A stretch of 35,727 bases of DNA from Betaproteobacteria bacterium (GTDB lineage Bacteria > Pseudomonadota > Gammaproteobacteria > Burkholderiales > Burkholderiaceae_C), in contig JANYBQ010000575.1 in assembly GCA_025360705.1 (NCBI GenBank), forward strand, positions 1-35,727, written 5' to 3'. Positions 1 through 9,320 of this stretch are shown here, piece after piece; within the stretch, counting starts at the first letter, position 1, and each line of letters begins with the position of its first letter. The notes below the pieces were generated by a model, which searched no databases, was not told where the DNA came from, and saw only the letters and a program-made list of their open reading frames with translations. A program made the translations under genes and the position numbers.

Positions 1-27
1 ACGTCGGGTAATTGACAGTTTATGCAT
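1..27 (-). CDS. 5' end of a further gene running off the window; possibly a second ABC substrate-binding protein
   Basis: Reverse complement reads aacggagaccacc-ATG CAT AAA CTG TCA ATT ACC CGA CGT (MHKLSITRR): SD-like GGAG plus ATG directly after a livF stop. The basic N-terminus could begin a signal peptide. Only 9 codons are visible. Confidence 0.4.
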
Positions 28-82
28 GGTGGTCTCCGTTAAGTTTCAAGGTTGCGGGGGGGGTAAAGGTCGGCCGGGCGGG

Positions 83-793
83 TCATGGCAGGCCCAGGTA
101 GGCTTGCTTGATACGTTCGTCTTTCATGAGTTGTGCCGGCGGGCCTTCGGCCACACACCGGCCCACGTCAAGTACGTAGGCCCAGTCGCACAGTTCGAGT
201 GCCTCGACGACCCGCTGCTCGACCAGCAAAATCGTCAGCTTCCTATCGCGGTGGATGTCATGGATGCGCTCGAAAATCATGTCCACCACGATCGGTGCGA
301 GCCCCATCGAGGGTTCGTCCAGCATCAGCAATCTTGGCGATGACGCAAGGCCGCGTCCGATTGCCAGCATTTGTTGTTCACCGCCCGAGAGTGTCCCGGC
401 AAGCTGGCTGCGCCGTTCGGCCAGCACCGGAAAAAGCGAGAAGCAACTTTCGAGATTGCCGTTCCATTCGGCACGGCCCTGGGCGGTAGTTGCCCCCATC
501 TCCAGGTTCTCCAGCACGGTCAGGTTGCTGAAGACCTGACGGCCTTCCGGAATATGCGCGATACCCAGGTGGGCACGATCCTTCGCTGGCAGCGTCAACA
601 GATCGTGTCCGTCGAAAACTATGCGTCCGGCGGTAGGAATCACCTGGCCTGAAATGGCCTTGAACAGAGTGGTCTTGCCGGCACCGTTCGGCCCCACGAT
701 GGCGACGAACTGACCCGCGTCTACCTTGAGCGACACGTCGCTCAAGGCCCGAATCGCCCCGTAGGCGGCGCTGACGCTTTCAAGCCGCAGCAT
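83..793 (-). CDS. HAAT-family ABC transporter ATP-binding protein, LivF-like (set A)
   Basis: [22 protein letters not shown]; Walker [10 protein letters not shown], signature LSGGEQQMLAIGR, Walker B LLMLDEP. ORF track extends upstream to 901 but homologous start is ATG at 793. Confidence 0.92.
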   Translation of the reverse strand: MLRLESVSAAYGAIRALSDVSLKVDAGQFVAIVGPNGAGKTTLFKAISGQVIPTAGRIVFDGHDLLTLPAKDRAHLGIAHIPEGRQVFSNLTVLENLEMGATTAQGRAEWNGNLESCFSLFPVLAERRSQLAGTLSGGEQQMLAIGRGLASSPRLLMLDEPSMGLAPIVVDMIFERIHDIHRDRKLTILLVEQRVVEALELCDWAYVLDVGRCVAEGPPAQLMKDERIKQAYLGLP

Positions 794-2567
794 GCAGTTC
801 CATCCATTTCTTGCCAAGATAGGCCTTGATGACTTCCGGGTCGGCCATGACGGTCGCGGGAGCACCTTGGGCAATGACCTGCCCGTGGTCCAGCACGACA
901 AAGCGGTTGGCCAGCCGTGTCATGGCGTGCATGGTGTGCTCGATGATCACCACCGTAACGCCAGCCGCCGGAAGGCGCTGGATCACCCGCACAATCTCTT
1001 CGACTTCTCCCGCGCCCAGGCCCGCCAGCGTCTCGTCGAGCAGCAGCAGTTTGGGTTTCGAAGCCAGCGCACGTGCGAGCTCCATCAGCCGCAGTTCCAG
1101 GTTCGTCAGCCCGCTGATGCCGGCGTGCGCCTTGCCGTCGAGCCCGACGATGCCCAGCGCCTGGTGCGCCATGGCGATCGCGTCGGCTCCATCGCGGCCT
1201 CGGGACAGCGCGCCCACCACGACGTTGTTGAGAACACTCATGCGCTGGAACGGCCGCGCGACCTGAAAAGTCCGGCCCATGCCCAAATGGCACAGGGCAT
1301 TGGGACGCAAGCCGACCGTGGTCGTGCCGTCCAGCACGGCCGTCCCGGCGCTGGCTTTCTGAAATCCGTTGAGGACGTTGAACAATGTGGTTTTGCCGGC
1401 GCCGTTTGGCCCTATGACACCCACTATCTCGCCGCGCAGGACTTCGAAACTTACGTTTTGTACGGCTTTAAGGCCGCCGAATGATTTGCTCAAACCCGAT
1501 ACCTTCAGAAGCACATCGTGGCCGGTGATCGCGGCTGGCGTTTGCGACCCGACCGCAGCCGCAGTGGCCGGGCGCGACGGCGCGTGCACCGTTTCTATGC
1601 CGTGCGGCTGGCGACGCCTGGCCAGCACATCGCGCACCTTCCAGAACAGTCCTTCCGGCGCCAACAGGATTACCAGCATGATCGTCAGGCCGTAGATGAC
1701 TCCCTGGATGCCCGGAAGAATATGGCCGAGCTGTGCGCGCAGACCCTCGGTCAGCGGTATCAGTACCACCGCCCCGATAACCGGTCCCCACAAAGTGCCG
1801 ACGCCACCGAACAGGGTGAGGATCAGGGCTTGCGCGGACACCACGGTCCCGAGTACACCGTGGGGCGTGACTACCTGCAGCACGACCGCATGGAAGCCGC
1901 CGACCAGCGCACCCAGAGCGCCGCTGGTCATGAAGCCGATCATCTTCACGCGAAAGGTATCGATGCCCGCAGCTTCGGCGGCCAGTTCGTTTTGTTTGAT
2001 CGACAACATGGCAAGACCGAACCGCGAGCGCTCCACCAGCAGCGTGATCAGGAGCACGGCCGTCATCAGCGCGACACCGATCAGCGTGTTGACCCTGGGA
2101 TCGGCGAACTGCATGAACTTGAACGGCTGGTCGCGACGCACCGGAAATGTCAGTTCCTGCCAGCCCATCCAGTCGAAAACGAAGATGAACAACAGGGGAT
2201 ACGCAAGCATCGCCAGCGCAAAATAATGTCCGCGCAAACGAAAAGTGATCGATCCGATCAACATGCTGGCGAACCCGCCGATGAATGCCGCAGCGGGCAG
2301 CCCGATCCAGGGAGAAATACCGAATTTGATGGCCAGCAGGGCGACGGTGAAGGCGCCGACGCCAAAAAAGGTCGCGTGGCCAAACGAGATCAGCCCGGTA
2401 TAGCCGCTGAACAGGTTCCAGGAGAGCGCCAGCGTGGCCCAGATCGGGATGGTGCTGAGAATCAGCTGATAGTAAGGGTCGCGGACGAAAAACGCCGAGG
2501 CGGCCATCAGCAGGGCGACGGCGACGATCATCCGCAGGGCCGCGCCCTTGAAAGGACTGGTCAACAT
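780..2567 (-). CDS. HAAT-family ABC transporter LivM-LivG fusion (permease + ATPase), set A
   Basis: From [13 protein letters not shown]: LivM-like membrane domain ([25 protein letters not shown]) continuous with LivG-like ATPase ([29 protein letters not shown]). Start trimmed from the 740-aa ORF to ATG at 2567. Confidence 0.9.
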   Translation of the reverse strand: MLTSPFKGAALRMIVAVALLMAASAFFVRDPYYQLILSTIPIWATLALSWNLFSGYTGLISFGHATFFGVGAFTVALLAIKFGISPWIGLPAAAFIGGFASMLIGSITFRLRGHYFALAMLAYPLLFIFVFDWMGWQELTFPVRRDQPFKFMQFADPRVNTLIGVALMTAVLLITLLVERSRFGLAMLSIKQNELAAEAAGIDTFRVKMIGFMTSGALGALVGGFHAVVLQVVTPHGVLGTVVSAQALILTLFGGVGTLWGPVIGAVVLIPLTEGLRAQLGHILPGIQGVIYGLTIMLVILLAPEGLFWKVRDVLARRRQPHGIETVHAPSRPATAAAVGSQTPAAITGHDVLLKVSGLSKSFGGLKAVQNVSFEVLRGEIVGVIGPNGAGKTTLFNVLNGFQKASAGTAVLDGTTTVGLRPNALCHLGMGRTFQVARPFQRMSVLNNVVVGALSRGRDGADAIAMAHQALGIVGLDGKAHAGISGLTNLELRLMELARALASKPKLLLLDETLAGLGAGEVEEIVRVIQRLPAAGVTVVIIEHTMHAMTRLANRFVVLDHGQVIAQGAPATVMADPEVIKAYLGKKWMELHAAA

Positions 2568-3523
2568 CAGGCGCGCTCCGCGCTGCGGCCGAAGAGCCCT
2601 TGCGGACGCAGCAGCACGACCACCAGGAACAGAATGAAGATGGTGGCGTTTTGCAGCTGGAACGGCAGGAAATAGGTAGACAGCTGCTGCACCACGCCCA
2701 TCGTGAAACCGCCCCAGAAAGCGCCCAGCATGCTGCCCATGCCGCCCAGCACGACACCCGCGTACATGATGATCACGAATTCGACGCCGATGTAGGGATT
2801 GACCGGGTAATACATGGCGATCAGGCCGCCCGCCAGCGCGGTCGCTCCGGTGCCGATCGCAAACGCCCGCGCATAGGCTTTTTCCACGTCGATGCCCACG
2901 ATGGTGGCAGCGGTCGGGTTGTCGGCCGCGGCGCGCATCGAAGTTCCGGCGCGGGTGCGCTGGACAAAGAAATAAAGCGCCGTGCTGGCAACAACCGCGC
3001 AAATGCAGCCGATGGCCCGCGCCTGGTTCACGAACACGGTAATCGCGCCTTCGGTGAACGGACCGACGGTCCAGGACGACGACGAGAGCGCAGACTGGAC
3101 GGTTTTGGGCGACGAACCAAACAGGATCAACGCCAGGTTCGACAGCACCAGACTCAAACCCAGGGTCAGGATGAGTTGTGCGAAATGGCCCTCGTTGTCA
3201 CTGCCGACAACCCGGGCGCCACTAACATGCGAGATCACATAACGCTGCAAACCCCAGCCCGCCCCGGCCAGCACGACCGCCGCCACGACGATCGCGAGGT
3301 AGGCACCGAGCGCGGGTCCCAGTCCGAAAACGGTCGCCAGCATTCCGCCCACGATCATGGTGGCGTACATGCCCAGCATCATGAATTCGCCCTGCGCGAA
3401 ATTGATGACGCGAATCACCCCGAATATCATCCCGAGGCCGGTGCAAAGCAGTCCATAGATGCTGCCGACCAGCAAACCGGTAACGATGCGCTGTAACAGG
3501 TTTTCAACAAGAGCCGGATCCAT
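2567..3523 (-). CDS. HAAT-family ABC transporter permease, LivH-like (set A)
   Basis: MDPALVENLLQRIVTGLLVGSIYGLLCTGLGMIFGVIRVINFAQGEFMML; LivH signature; TGATG overlap with next gene. Confidence 0.93.
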   Translation of the reverse strand: MDPALVENLLQRIVTGLLVGSIYGLLCTGLGMIFGVIRVINFAQGEFMMLGMYATMIVGGMLATVFGLGPALGAYLAIVVAAVVLAGAGWGLQRYVISHVSGARVVGSDNEGHFAQLILTLGLSLVLSNLALILFGSSPKTVQSALSSSSWTVGPFTEGAITVFVNQARAIGCICAVVASTALYFFVQRTRAGTSMRAAADNPTAATIVGIDVEKAYARAFAIGTGATALAGGLIAMYYPVNPYIGVEFVIIMYAGVVLGGMGSMLGAFWGGFTMGVVQQLSTYFLPFQLQNATIFILFLVVVLLRPQGLFGRSAERA

Positions 3524-3532
3524 ACCGATTGC

Positions 3533-4279
3533 TCAATGCTGCGAGCCCTGCATCGCGGGCTCCATGTCAGCGTCGCCGTGGCCCATGTAGGCCCGCTGAA
3601 CCTGAGGATCGCGGATCAATTCCGCTGCGGTTCCCGACAGCAGAACCTCGCCGGACTCCAGCACGTAACCATGGTCGGAAATTCCGAGCGCCATGTTCGC
3701 GTTCTGCTCGACCAGCAGAATCGCCGTACCGTCGTCGCGGATGCGCTGGATGATTCCGAAGATTTCCTCCACGATGAGTGGCGCCAGACCGAGAGACGGC
3801 TCATCCAGGATCAACAGTTTCGGCCGCGACATCAAACTCCGGGCGACGGCCAGCATTTGCTGTTGTCCACCGCTGAGCGTGCCGGCATCATGCCCGCGTT
3901 TTTCTTTCAGGATCGGAAACTGCGCATAGGCTTTTTCGATGTCCTGCTTTATCTGCGCCTTGTCGTGGCGCGAATAGGCACCGAGCTCCAGATTCTCTTC
4001 AACCGTCAGCTCTGAAAACAACAGGCGCCCCTGCGGCACAAGCGCAATCCCCAGACTGACCATCCGGTCCGGCTTCAGGCGCTCGATGCGTTTTCCATCG
4101 AATGTGATGGTCCCGCTGGTCGCCGCCGTAAGGCCCGCAATGGTCCGCACCGTGGTCGTCTTGCCCGCGCCGTTCGCGCCGAGCAATGTCACGATGCTTC
4201 GGTCCGGCACCTCGAAGGACACGCCCTTCAGCGCCTTGATACTGCCGTAGAACGTTTCGACCTTGTCAAGCTTCAGCAA
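3533..4279 (-). CDS. HAAT-family ABC transporter ATP-binding protein, LivF-like (set B)
   Basis: MLKLDKVETFYGSIKALKGVSFEV; GANGAGKTTT, LSGGQQQMLAVAR, LLILDEP. Start codon is TTG (revcomp of caa 4277-4279). Confidence 0.92.
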   Translation of the reverse strand: MLKLDKVETFYGSIKALKGVSFEVPDRSIVTLLGANGAGKTTTVRTIAGLTAATSGTITFDGKRIERLKPDRMVSLGIALVPQGRLLFSELTVEENLELGAYSRHDKAQIKQDIEKAYAQFPILKEKRGHDAGTLSGGQQQMLAVARSLMSRPKLLILDEPSLGLAPLIVEEIFGIIQRIRDDGTAILLVEQNANMALGISDHGYVLESGEVLLSGTAAELIRDPQVQRAYMGHGDADMEPAMQGSQH

Positions 4280-6122
4280 CTGCGCGCTCCTTGCCCAGAT
4301 AGGCCTCGATGACCTTTGAATCGCCCTGAATCTCCAGCGGCGTGCCCTCGGCGATCATCACGCCATGGTCCAGCACCGAAATCCGGTCGGCCAGGCCCAT
4401 CACGAAATTCATGTTGTGTTCGATCAGGAGAATCGACACTCCCAGCTGGTCCCGAATGGTGCGCAGAATACCCAGCAACTCCTCGATTTCATGTTTGCTC
4501 AGGCCCGAGGCCGGCTCGTCGAGCAGCAGCAGCACCGGATCGGCCGCCAGTGCCCGCGCGAGCTCCAGACGGCGCTGCTGGCCGAAAGCCAGCGAGGACG
4601 CTTTTGCGTCGGCGAGCTGGTCCAGCCCCACATAAGCCAGCAAGGCCAGTGCCTTCTCCCGGGCGGCCCGCGCCTGGGCCACGGCGCCAGGCAGCCGAAG
4701 CGCCGCGCCGAGAAGTCCCTGCTGAAGGTGTGCGTGCATACCCACCATGACGTTCTCCACCAGGCTCATCTTGCCGAACAGGCGGATGTTCTGGAAGGTT
4801 CGCACCAGACCCAGTGCGACCAGGTCGTGGGACTTGAAGTCGAGCAGCTGTTGGCCGCGAAAACGCATAGCGCCAGCGTCTGGGGCGTAGACGCGGCTGA
4901 GCGAATTGAGGAAGGTTGTCTTGCCCGCTCCGTTCGGACCGATCAGAGCCCGGATCTCGCCCGCCTTCAGCGACAGGCTTGCGCCCTGCAGCGCTTTCAA
5001 ACCGCCAAACGACAGGTGAAGACCCTCCACCTCCAGCACCGTTTCATTCTTCGCGGTCGGTACGTGGCGCGATTGGAGTCGCGTCGCGGCCCTGGCCTGA
5101 TTGCGCAGCGCCGCCGATTTTTCCAGCTCCGGAAATTGACCGGCCACCGCCTGCCGCGACAGCACTTTGCGGCGCCAGAACTCCTCGAGTTTTCCGGCAA
5201 TACCTTCCGGCATGTAGATCAGCGTAAGCAACAACACGAACGCAAAAATCAACTCGCGGTATTCCGCGAAAGGCCGCAGTAATTCGGGCAAGGCCACCAA
5301 TACCAGCGGTCCCAGAATCGAGCCCAGCACCGACCCCAATCCGCCCACGACGATATACAGCAGATGCCAGATCGACGGCCACAGACCGAACTCATAAGGG
5401 TCCAGGAAACGCACCAGGCCGGCCTGCAGTCCGCCCGCGATGGCACAGTAAAACGCGTTGACCGCAAATGCCATCGTCTTGTACTTGGCCAGGTTCACGC
5501 CCATCACTTCCGCGGCGTTCTCGTTGTCGCGAATCGCCATGAAGGCGCGGCCGATCCTGGAGTCGATGATGCGCAGCGCCAGCACCACCATGGCGATGGT
5601 GACGACCAGAATCACGAAGTAGTAACTCTTGTCGTCCTGCAGATACGCGATTCCGAGCCCGCTGCGCGAAGTGCTCAAACCGGGTGACCCACCGGTCATC
5701 GACACCCAGTCAACCAGCACTACCTGCACGGTCCAGACAAATGCCAGAGTGGCCAATGCAAGATAGTGGCTGCTCACGCGCAAGGCCGGCAGCCCCACGA
5801 CGAATCCGAGCCCGGCTGTCAGAACCCCGACACCGGGCACCGCCAGCCAGAACGGCACGCCGTAGCGGTTGCCCAGAATCGCGACCGCATAGGCACCAAT
5901 GCCGAAGAACGCCGCGTTGGCCAGGGACACCTGTCCGGCGTACCCCATCAGCAGATTCAGCCCGAGCGCCAGGATCACCGCAATGCCCATGGTCGAGAGA
6001 ATGTGTACCGCGTACGACGATGCGACGAACGGAATCACGACGAGCAGCAGCAACAGGCCGTAGATCGCTGCCCGCCCCGATGGCTTTTTTGGCATGGAGG
6101 TGGTGACTGTGAGATCGGTCAT
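4266..6122 (-). CDS. HAAT-family ABC transporter LivM-LivG fusion (permease + ATPase), set B
   Basis: LivM-like N-terminus (LGLNLLMGYAGQVSLANAAFFGIGAYA) continuous with LivG-like ATPase ([51 protein letters not shown]). Confidence 0.92.
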   Translation of the reverse strand: MTDLTVTTSMPKKPSGRAAIYGLLLLLVVIPFVASSYAVHILSTMGIAVILALGLNLLMGYAGQVSLANAAFFGIGAYAVAILGNRYGVPFWLAVPGVGVLTAGLGFVVGLPALRVSSHYLALATLAFVWTVQVVLVDWVSMTGGSPGLSTSRSGLGIAYLQDDKSYYFVILVVTIAMVVLALRIIDSRIGRAFMAIRDNENAAEVMGVNLAKYKTMAFAVNAFYCAIAGGLQAGLVRFLDPYEFGLWPSIWHLLYIVVGGLGSVLGSILGPLVLVALPELLRPFAEYRELIFAFVLLLTLIYMPEGIAGKLEEFWRRKVLSRQAVAGQFPELEKSAALRNQARAATRLQSRHVPTAKNETVLEVEGLHLSFGGLKALQGASLSLKAGEIRALIGPNGAGKTTFLNSLSRVYAPDAGAMRFRGQQLLDFKSHDLVALGLVRTFQNIRLFGKMSLVENVMVGMHAHLQQGLLGAALRLPGAVAQARAAREKALALLAYVGLDQLADAKASSLAFGQQRRLELARALAADPVLLLLDEPASGLSKHEIEELLGILRTIRDQLGVSILLIEHNMNFVMGLADRISVLDHGVMIAEGTPLEIQGDSKVIEAYLGKERAVAEA

Positions 6123-6991
6123 ACCTGCTTTCGTACCGGTTTGCCAAACAATCCCGACGGCCGGATCATCAACACCGCGATCAGTATCACGAAGGACACG
6201 ACGCGCTTGAAGCTGGACGAGACAAAAACGCCGGCGAAGTTCTCGAACACACCGACCATGATGCCGCCCACGATGGCGCCCGGAATGCTGGTGAAGCCGC
6301 CCACAATGGCGGCCACAAAACCTGGTATCAGGACGCCGCCCAGCTCGGTGTTGATGCCAATCAAAGGCGCGATCAAAACTCCGGCGATGCCGCCCAGCGC
6401 CGAGCCCAGCGCCCAGGTCTTGGAAAAGATGCCCGACACGCTGATGCCCATCAGCGAGGCCGCTTCCTGGCTCTGCGCTGTGGCGCGCATCGCCTTGCCC
6501 AACTTCGTATAGCGGAAGAAGAGCATCAGGGCCGTCACGACCACCGCCACCGTGACGATGATGGCCAGCCGCTCCGGCGTGATAAGCACCCCGCCAAACT
6601 CGATCGGGGCAGAACTCAACACACCGGTGATGGTGCGCGGCGTGTCCTGCCAGACCAGCCGGATCGCATTCTTGATGATCAGGCCGACGGCCAGCGTGGC
6701 GAGAATGACGGTGAAAGGCGGCGACTTGATCAGGGGCCGGTAAGCCACCCGCTCCACCACCATCCCCACCAGCGCCGAGGCCACCATCACAGCGGCTATG
6801 GCCGGGAAATAAGGCATGTGAAATTCGGTCACGAAAAGCCAGCCCATGTAGGCGCCCACCGTCACCGACTCGCCCTGGGCGAAGTTGACGATTTCGGTCG
6901 CCTTGTAGATCAGCACCAGCCCTATCGCGACCAGCGCATAGAGCGCTCCCGCGGCAACGCCGCTCACGATCAGCTGCGGTACCAGTTCCAT
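6119..6991 (-). CDS. HAAT-family ABC transporter permease, LivH-like (set B)
   Basis: MELVPQLIVSGVAAGALYALVAIGLVLIYKATEIVNFAQGESVTVGAYMGW. ORF extends to 7018; internal ATG at 6991 fits LivH starts better. ATGA overlap with LivMG. Confidence 0.9.
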   Translation of the reverse strand: MELVPQLIVSGVAAGALYALVAIGLVLIYKATEIVNFAQGESVTVGAYMGWLFVTEFHMPYFPAIAAVMVASALVGMVVERVAYRPLIKSPPFTVILATLAVGLIIKNAIRLVWQDTPRTITGVLSSAPIEFGGVLITPERLAIIVTVAVVVTALMLFFRYTKLGKAMRATAQSQEAASLMGISVSGIFSKTWALGSALGGIAGVLIAPLIGINTELGGVLIPGFVAAIVGGFTSIPGAIVGGIMVGVFENFAGVFVSSSFKRVVSFVILIAVLMIRPSGLFGKPVRKQV

Positions 6992-7019
6992 GTCACCTCC
7001 GGTCGCGGCGGCGCTCACC

Positions 7020-8258
7020 CTACCACTTCAGCGTGGCGTTCTGGGGAAACTTGGTCGTCGGGACCGGCGTTTTGAAATCCACGATCGGCTGGAAGCTGCC
7101 GCCGGTGACCCTAAAGAAACTCAGTCGGCGATTGCCGTTGTGGCTCTCGGTGAAAGTCAGCGGCTGAATCACGGAGACGGCGTTGGGCCAGGTATCGGAG
7201 GCCTTGTATTCCTTGAGTGTCTCCAATGCTTCCACGACGCCCTTGCGGGTCATGTCCTTGCCGGCACGCTTCATGCCCTCGGCCAGCGCGTACATCGTGC
7301 CGTAGTTGTAGACATCCACATAGTTGGGGCGGTCCACCGGGTACGAGGGGAACATCTTCTTGAAGCGGGCTTCGAACTCCACCATGTCCTTGACCTTGTT
7401 GCCGTTGAAATACGGCGGAACGTATTCGACGATGACACCCTCGGCCGCCGGACCCGCGACGGTCAGAAAGCCGCTGTTCATCATCGATGTGTCGCCCTTG
7501 AATGGCGTCTTGATGCCCAGTTCACGGGACTGGCGAATGGCGCGTGCCGCCTCGACGTAAAACCCGTACATCAGGATGTAGTCGGGGTTGGTCTGCTTCA
7601 CCGCCAGCAGCTGCGAGCTGAAATCGGTCTCACCCGGGTTATATTTCTGCTGCGTCAGGACCTCAATGCCGTATTTTTCCTTGATGATTTTGATGACCGA
7701 ATCGGCCAGGGACTGCGAGAACTCGTCCGCCCCGTTCATGACGGCGACCTTCTTGACCTTCAGGTATTCGCCGATGAAGATGGCATCGTTCTGCGCAATG
7801 TCGCGCACATCGATCGTCGCGCCCGAAAACACCCAACGGCTCTGCGCATCGATGATCTTGGGGCTTGCGGCCGAGCCGTTCATGTAGGGCACCTTGGCCC
7901 GGTGGGCTTCTTCGCCGACGACGATCCCGACATTGCTGACGCCACCGCCGAGGATCGCGAACACCTTGTCGCTCTCGATCATCTTCTTGGCCACCGCCTC
8001 CGCCTCGGAAGGCTTGGCGGCGTCGTCATAGGAAATCATCTTTATCTTGCGACCGTTGACGCCACCGGCCGCATTGATTTCACCGATCGCCATCAAGGCG
8101 CCGTCGCGGCCACCCAGGCCGACCCAGCTCGCCGGCCCTGTCATCGGGCCGTGATAGCCGATAAGAATCTCGTCATCGGCCGCGATTGCCGACGAAGCGG
8201 CGACCAGGCCAGTAGCCAACACCATCGCCAGTTTTCCAAATATCGAACGTATGTTCAT
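7020..8258 (-). CDS. ABC transporter periplasmic amino-acid/amide-type substrate-binding protein, LivK-like (set B)
   Basis: Signal peptide MNIRSIFGKLAMVLATGLVAASSAIAADDEILIGYHGPMTGPASWVGLGGRDGALMAIGEINAAGGVNGRKI typical of Peripla_BP_6. Confidence 0.92.
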   Translation of the reverse strand: MNIRSIFGKLAMVLATGLVAASSAIAADDEILIGYHGPMTGPASWVGLGGRDGALMAIGEINAAGGVNGRKIKMISYDDAAKPSEAEAVAKKMIESDKVFAILGGGVSNVGIVVGEEAHRAKVPYMNGSAASPKIIDAQSRWVFSGATIDVRDIAQNDAIFIGEYLKVKKVAVMNGADEFSQSLADSVIKIIKEKYGIEVLTQQKYNPGETDFSSQLLAVKQTNPDYILMYGFYVEAARAIRQSRELGIKTPFKGDTSMMNSGFLTVAGPAAEGVIVEYVPPYFNGNKVKDMVEFEARFKKMFPSYPVDRPNYVDVYNYGTMYALAEGMKRAGKDMTRKGVVEALETLKEYKASDTWPNAVSVIQPLTFTESHNGNRRLSFFRVTGGSFQPIVDFKTPVPTTKFPQNATLKW

Positions 8259-8338
8259 ACCGTCAACCTTTCTTTAAATTCCGACAACTACCCGCCTTGA
8301 GCCAACGCGTCCCCGACCCGCTGGAGCCACTTCAAAAC

Positions 8339-9073
8339 TCAGGAATTCGCCGCGCCACCATCGATGTTGATGGTCTGCCCGGTGATATACGACGCGCCGT
8401 CGCTGCACAGGAAGGTCACGACGGATGCAATCTCTTCAGGTTCGCCGAAACGACCAAGAGGAATCGTTGCCAGGATGGCGTCACCGCGCTGCTTGAATAC
8501 CGTGTCGGTCATGCCGGTCCGGATCGCGTTCGGCGCCACGGCATTGACCAGCGTGTGGGGGGCAAACTGGCGCGAAAGGCTGCGCGTCAGACCCACAATG
8601 CCGGCTTTCGCGACCGAATAGGCAACCCGTCCGGGTGTGCCTCTGCGAAAAGCCCCGGAACTGCAGTACACGATGCGACCGACCGCGCCCGTGTCACGGC
8701 GCGTCTGATACGCGACGCCGAGGTCGTAGCCATTGGTCAAACTCGACGCAATTGCACGGTCGTAAGCCGAATGGTCGTCCGGGTCCAGCGGATCTGGCTC
8801 GAACAGCCCCGCCATGTGGATCAGCCCGAATATCGACCGCCCTGCCGCGTCGAGCGCGGCGGCTGCCTCTTTGGCGGACGCGAGGCTGGACACGTGAACG
8901 GTCAGACGGTCACCACCGTCCAGGCTGGTTTTCACGGCGTCGAGGCGGCCGGCGTCGACATCGACCAGCAAGACGCGAGCCCCAAGTTCCAGCAATTGAT
9001 GTGCGCAGACCCGGCCAATCCCACCGGCGCCGCCGGTGATCACAAACTGCCGCCCCTCAAACGTACTTGGCAT
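8339..9073 (-). CDS. Short-chain dehydrogenase/reductase
   Basis: MPSTFEGRQFVITGGAGGIGRVCAHQLL; TGxxxGIG, Ser/YxxxK (YSVAK), C-terminal TGQTINIDGG. Start trimmed to ATG at 9073 with GAGGAG upstream. Confidence 0.92.
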   Translation of the reverse strand: MPSTFEGRQFVITGGAGGIGRVCAHQLLELGARVLLVDVDAGRLDAVKTSLDGGDRLTVHVSSLASAKEAAAALDAAGRSIFGLIHMAGLFEPDPLDPDDHSAYDRAIASSLTNGYDLGVAYQTRRDTGAVGRIVYCSSGAFRRGTPGRVAYSVAKAGIVGLTRSLSRQFAPHTLVNAVAPNAIRTGMTDTVFKQRGDAILATIPLGRFGEPEEIASVVTFLCSDGASYITGQTINIDGGAANS

Positions 9074-9119
9074 CCGTTTTCTCCTCTCGAGCGCTGCAAG
9101 GATTGCTCGCAAAGCTACT

Positions 9120-9138
9120 ATCCACTTTAAATGTGGAT
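9120..9138. promoter_or_regulatory. 19-bp near-perfect palindrome ATCCACTTTAAATGTGGAT, candidate operator
   Basis: 6-bp perfect outer arms ATCCAC/GTGGAT and inner TT/AA symmetry, just downstream of a minus-strand TATAAT, upstream of the SDR gene. Confidence 0.5.
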
Positions 9139-9140
9139 TA

Positions 9141-9158
9141 ATTATATTGTCAGACCAT
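9141..9158 (-). promoter_or_regulatory. Minus-strand -10 box (TATAAT) with adjacent GntR/FCD-like operator ATTGTCAGACCAT
   Basis: Revcomp of 9141-9146 is TATAAT. 9146-9158 ATTGTCAGACCAT is an imperfect palindrome fitting the TNGTNNNACNA pattern known for FadR-subfamily GntR operators. No good -35 seen. Confidence 0.45.
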
Positions 9159-9251
9159 TGAATTGGATAATGGTAAAAACCCTTAGCCAGGGTTGATCTC
9201 TTCTTACATTTGGTAATAGAGCGCACGACATCCAGATTTGGACGTCCACAG

Positions 9252-9270
9252 GGCGGAGCGGCGCTCCGCC
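9252..9270 (-). other. Strong 8-bp-stem hairpin in the intergenic region after the FMN dehydrogenase gene
   Basis: GGCGGAGC-GGC-GCTCCGCC, perfect arms; no clear U-tract on the minus strand. Confidence 0.55.
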
Positions 9271-9320
9271 TTACCGTTCGCGTGTGTTCTGTCCTTGAGC
9301 GGGGCAGAGCACATTTTGGA

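Noticed and set aside
1518-2675. 385-aa plus-strand ORF
   Set aside because: Antisense to LivMG fusion; low-complexity R/Q/D/H-rich shadow translation.
6990-8300. 436-aa plus-strand ORF
   Set aside because: Antisense to the LivK-like gene; no domain or ribosome site evidence.
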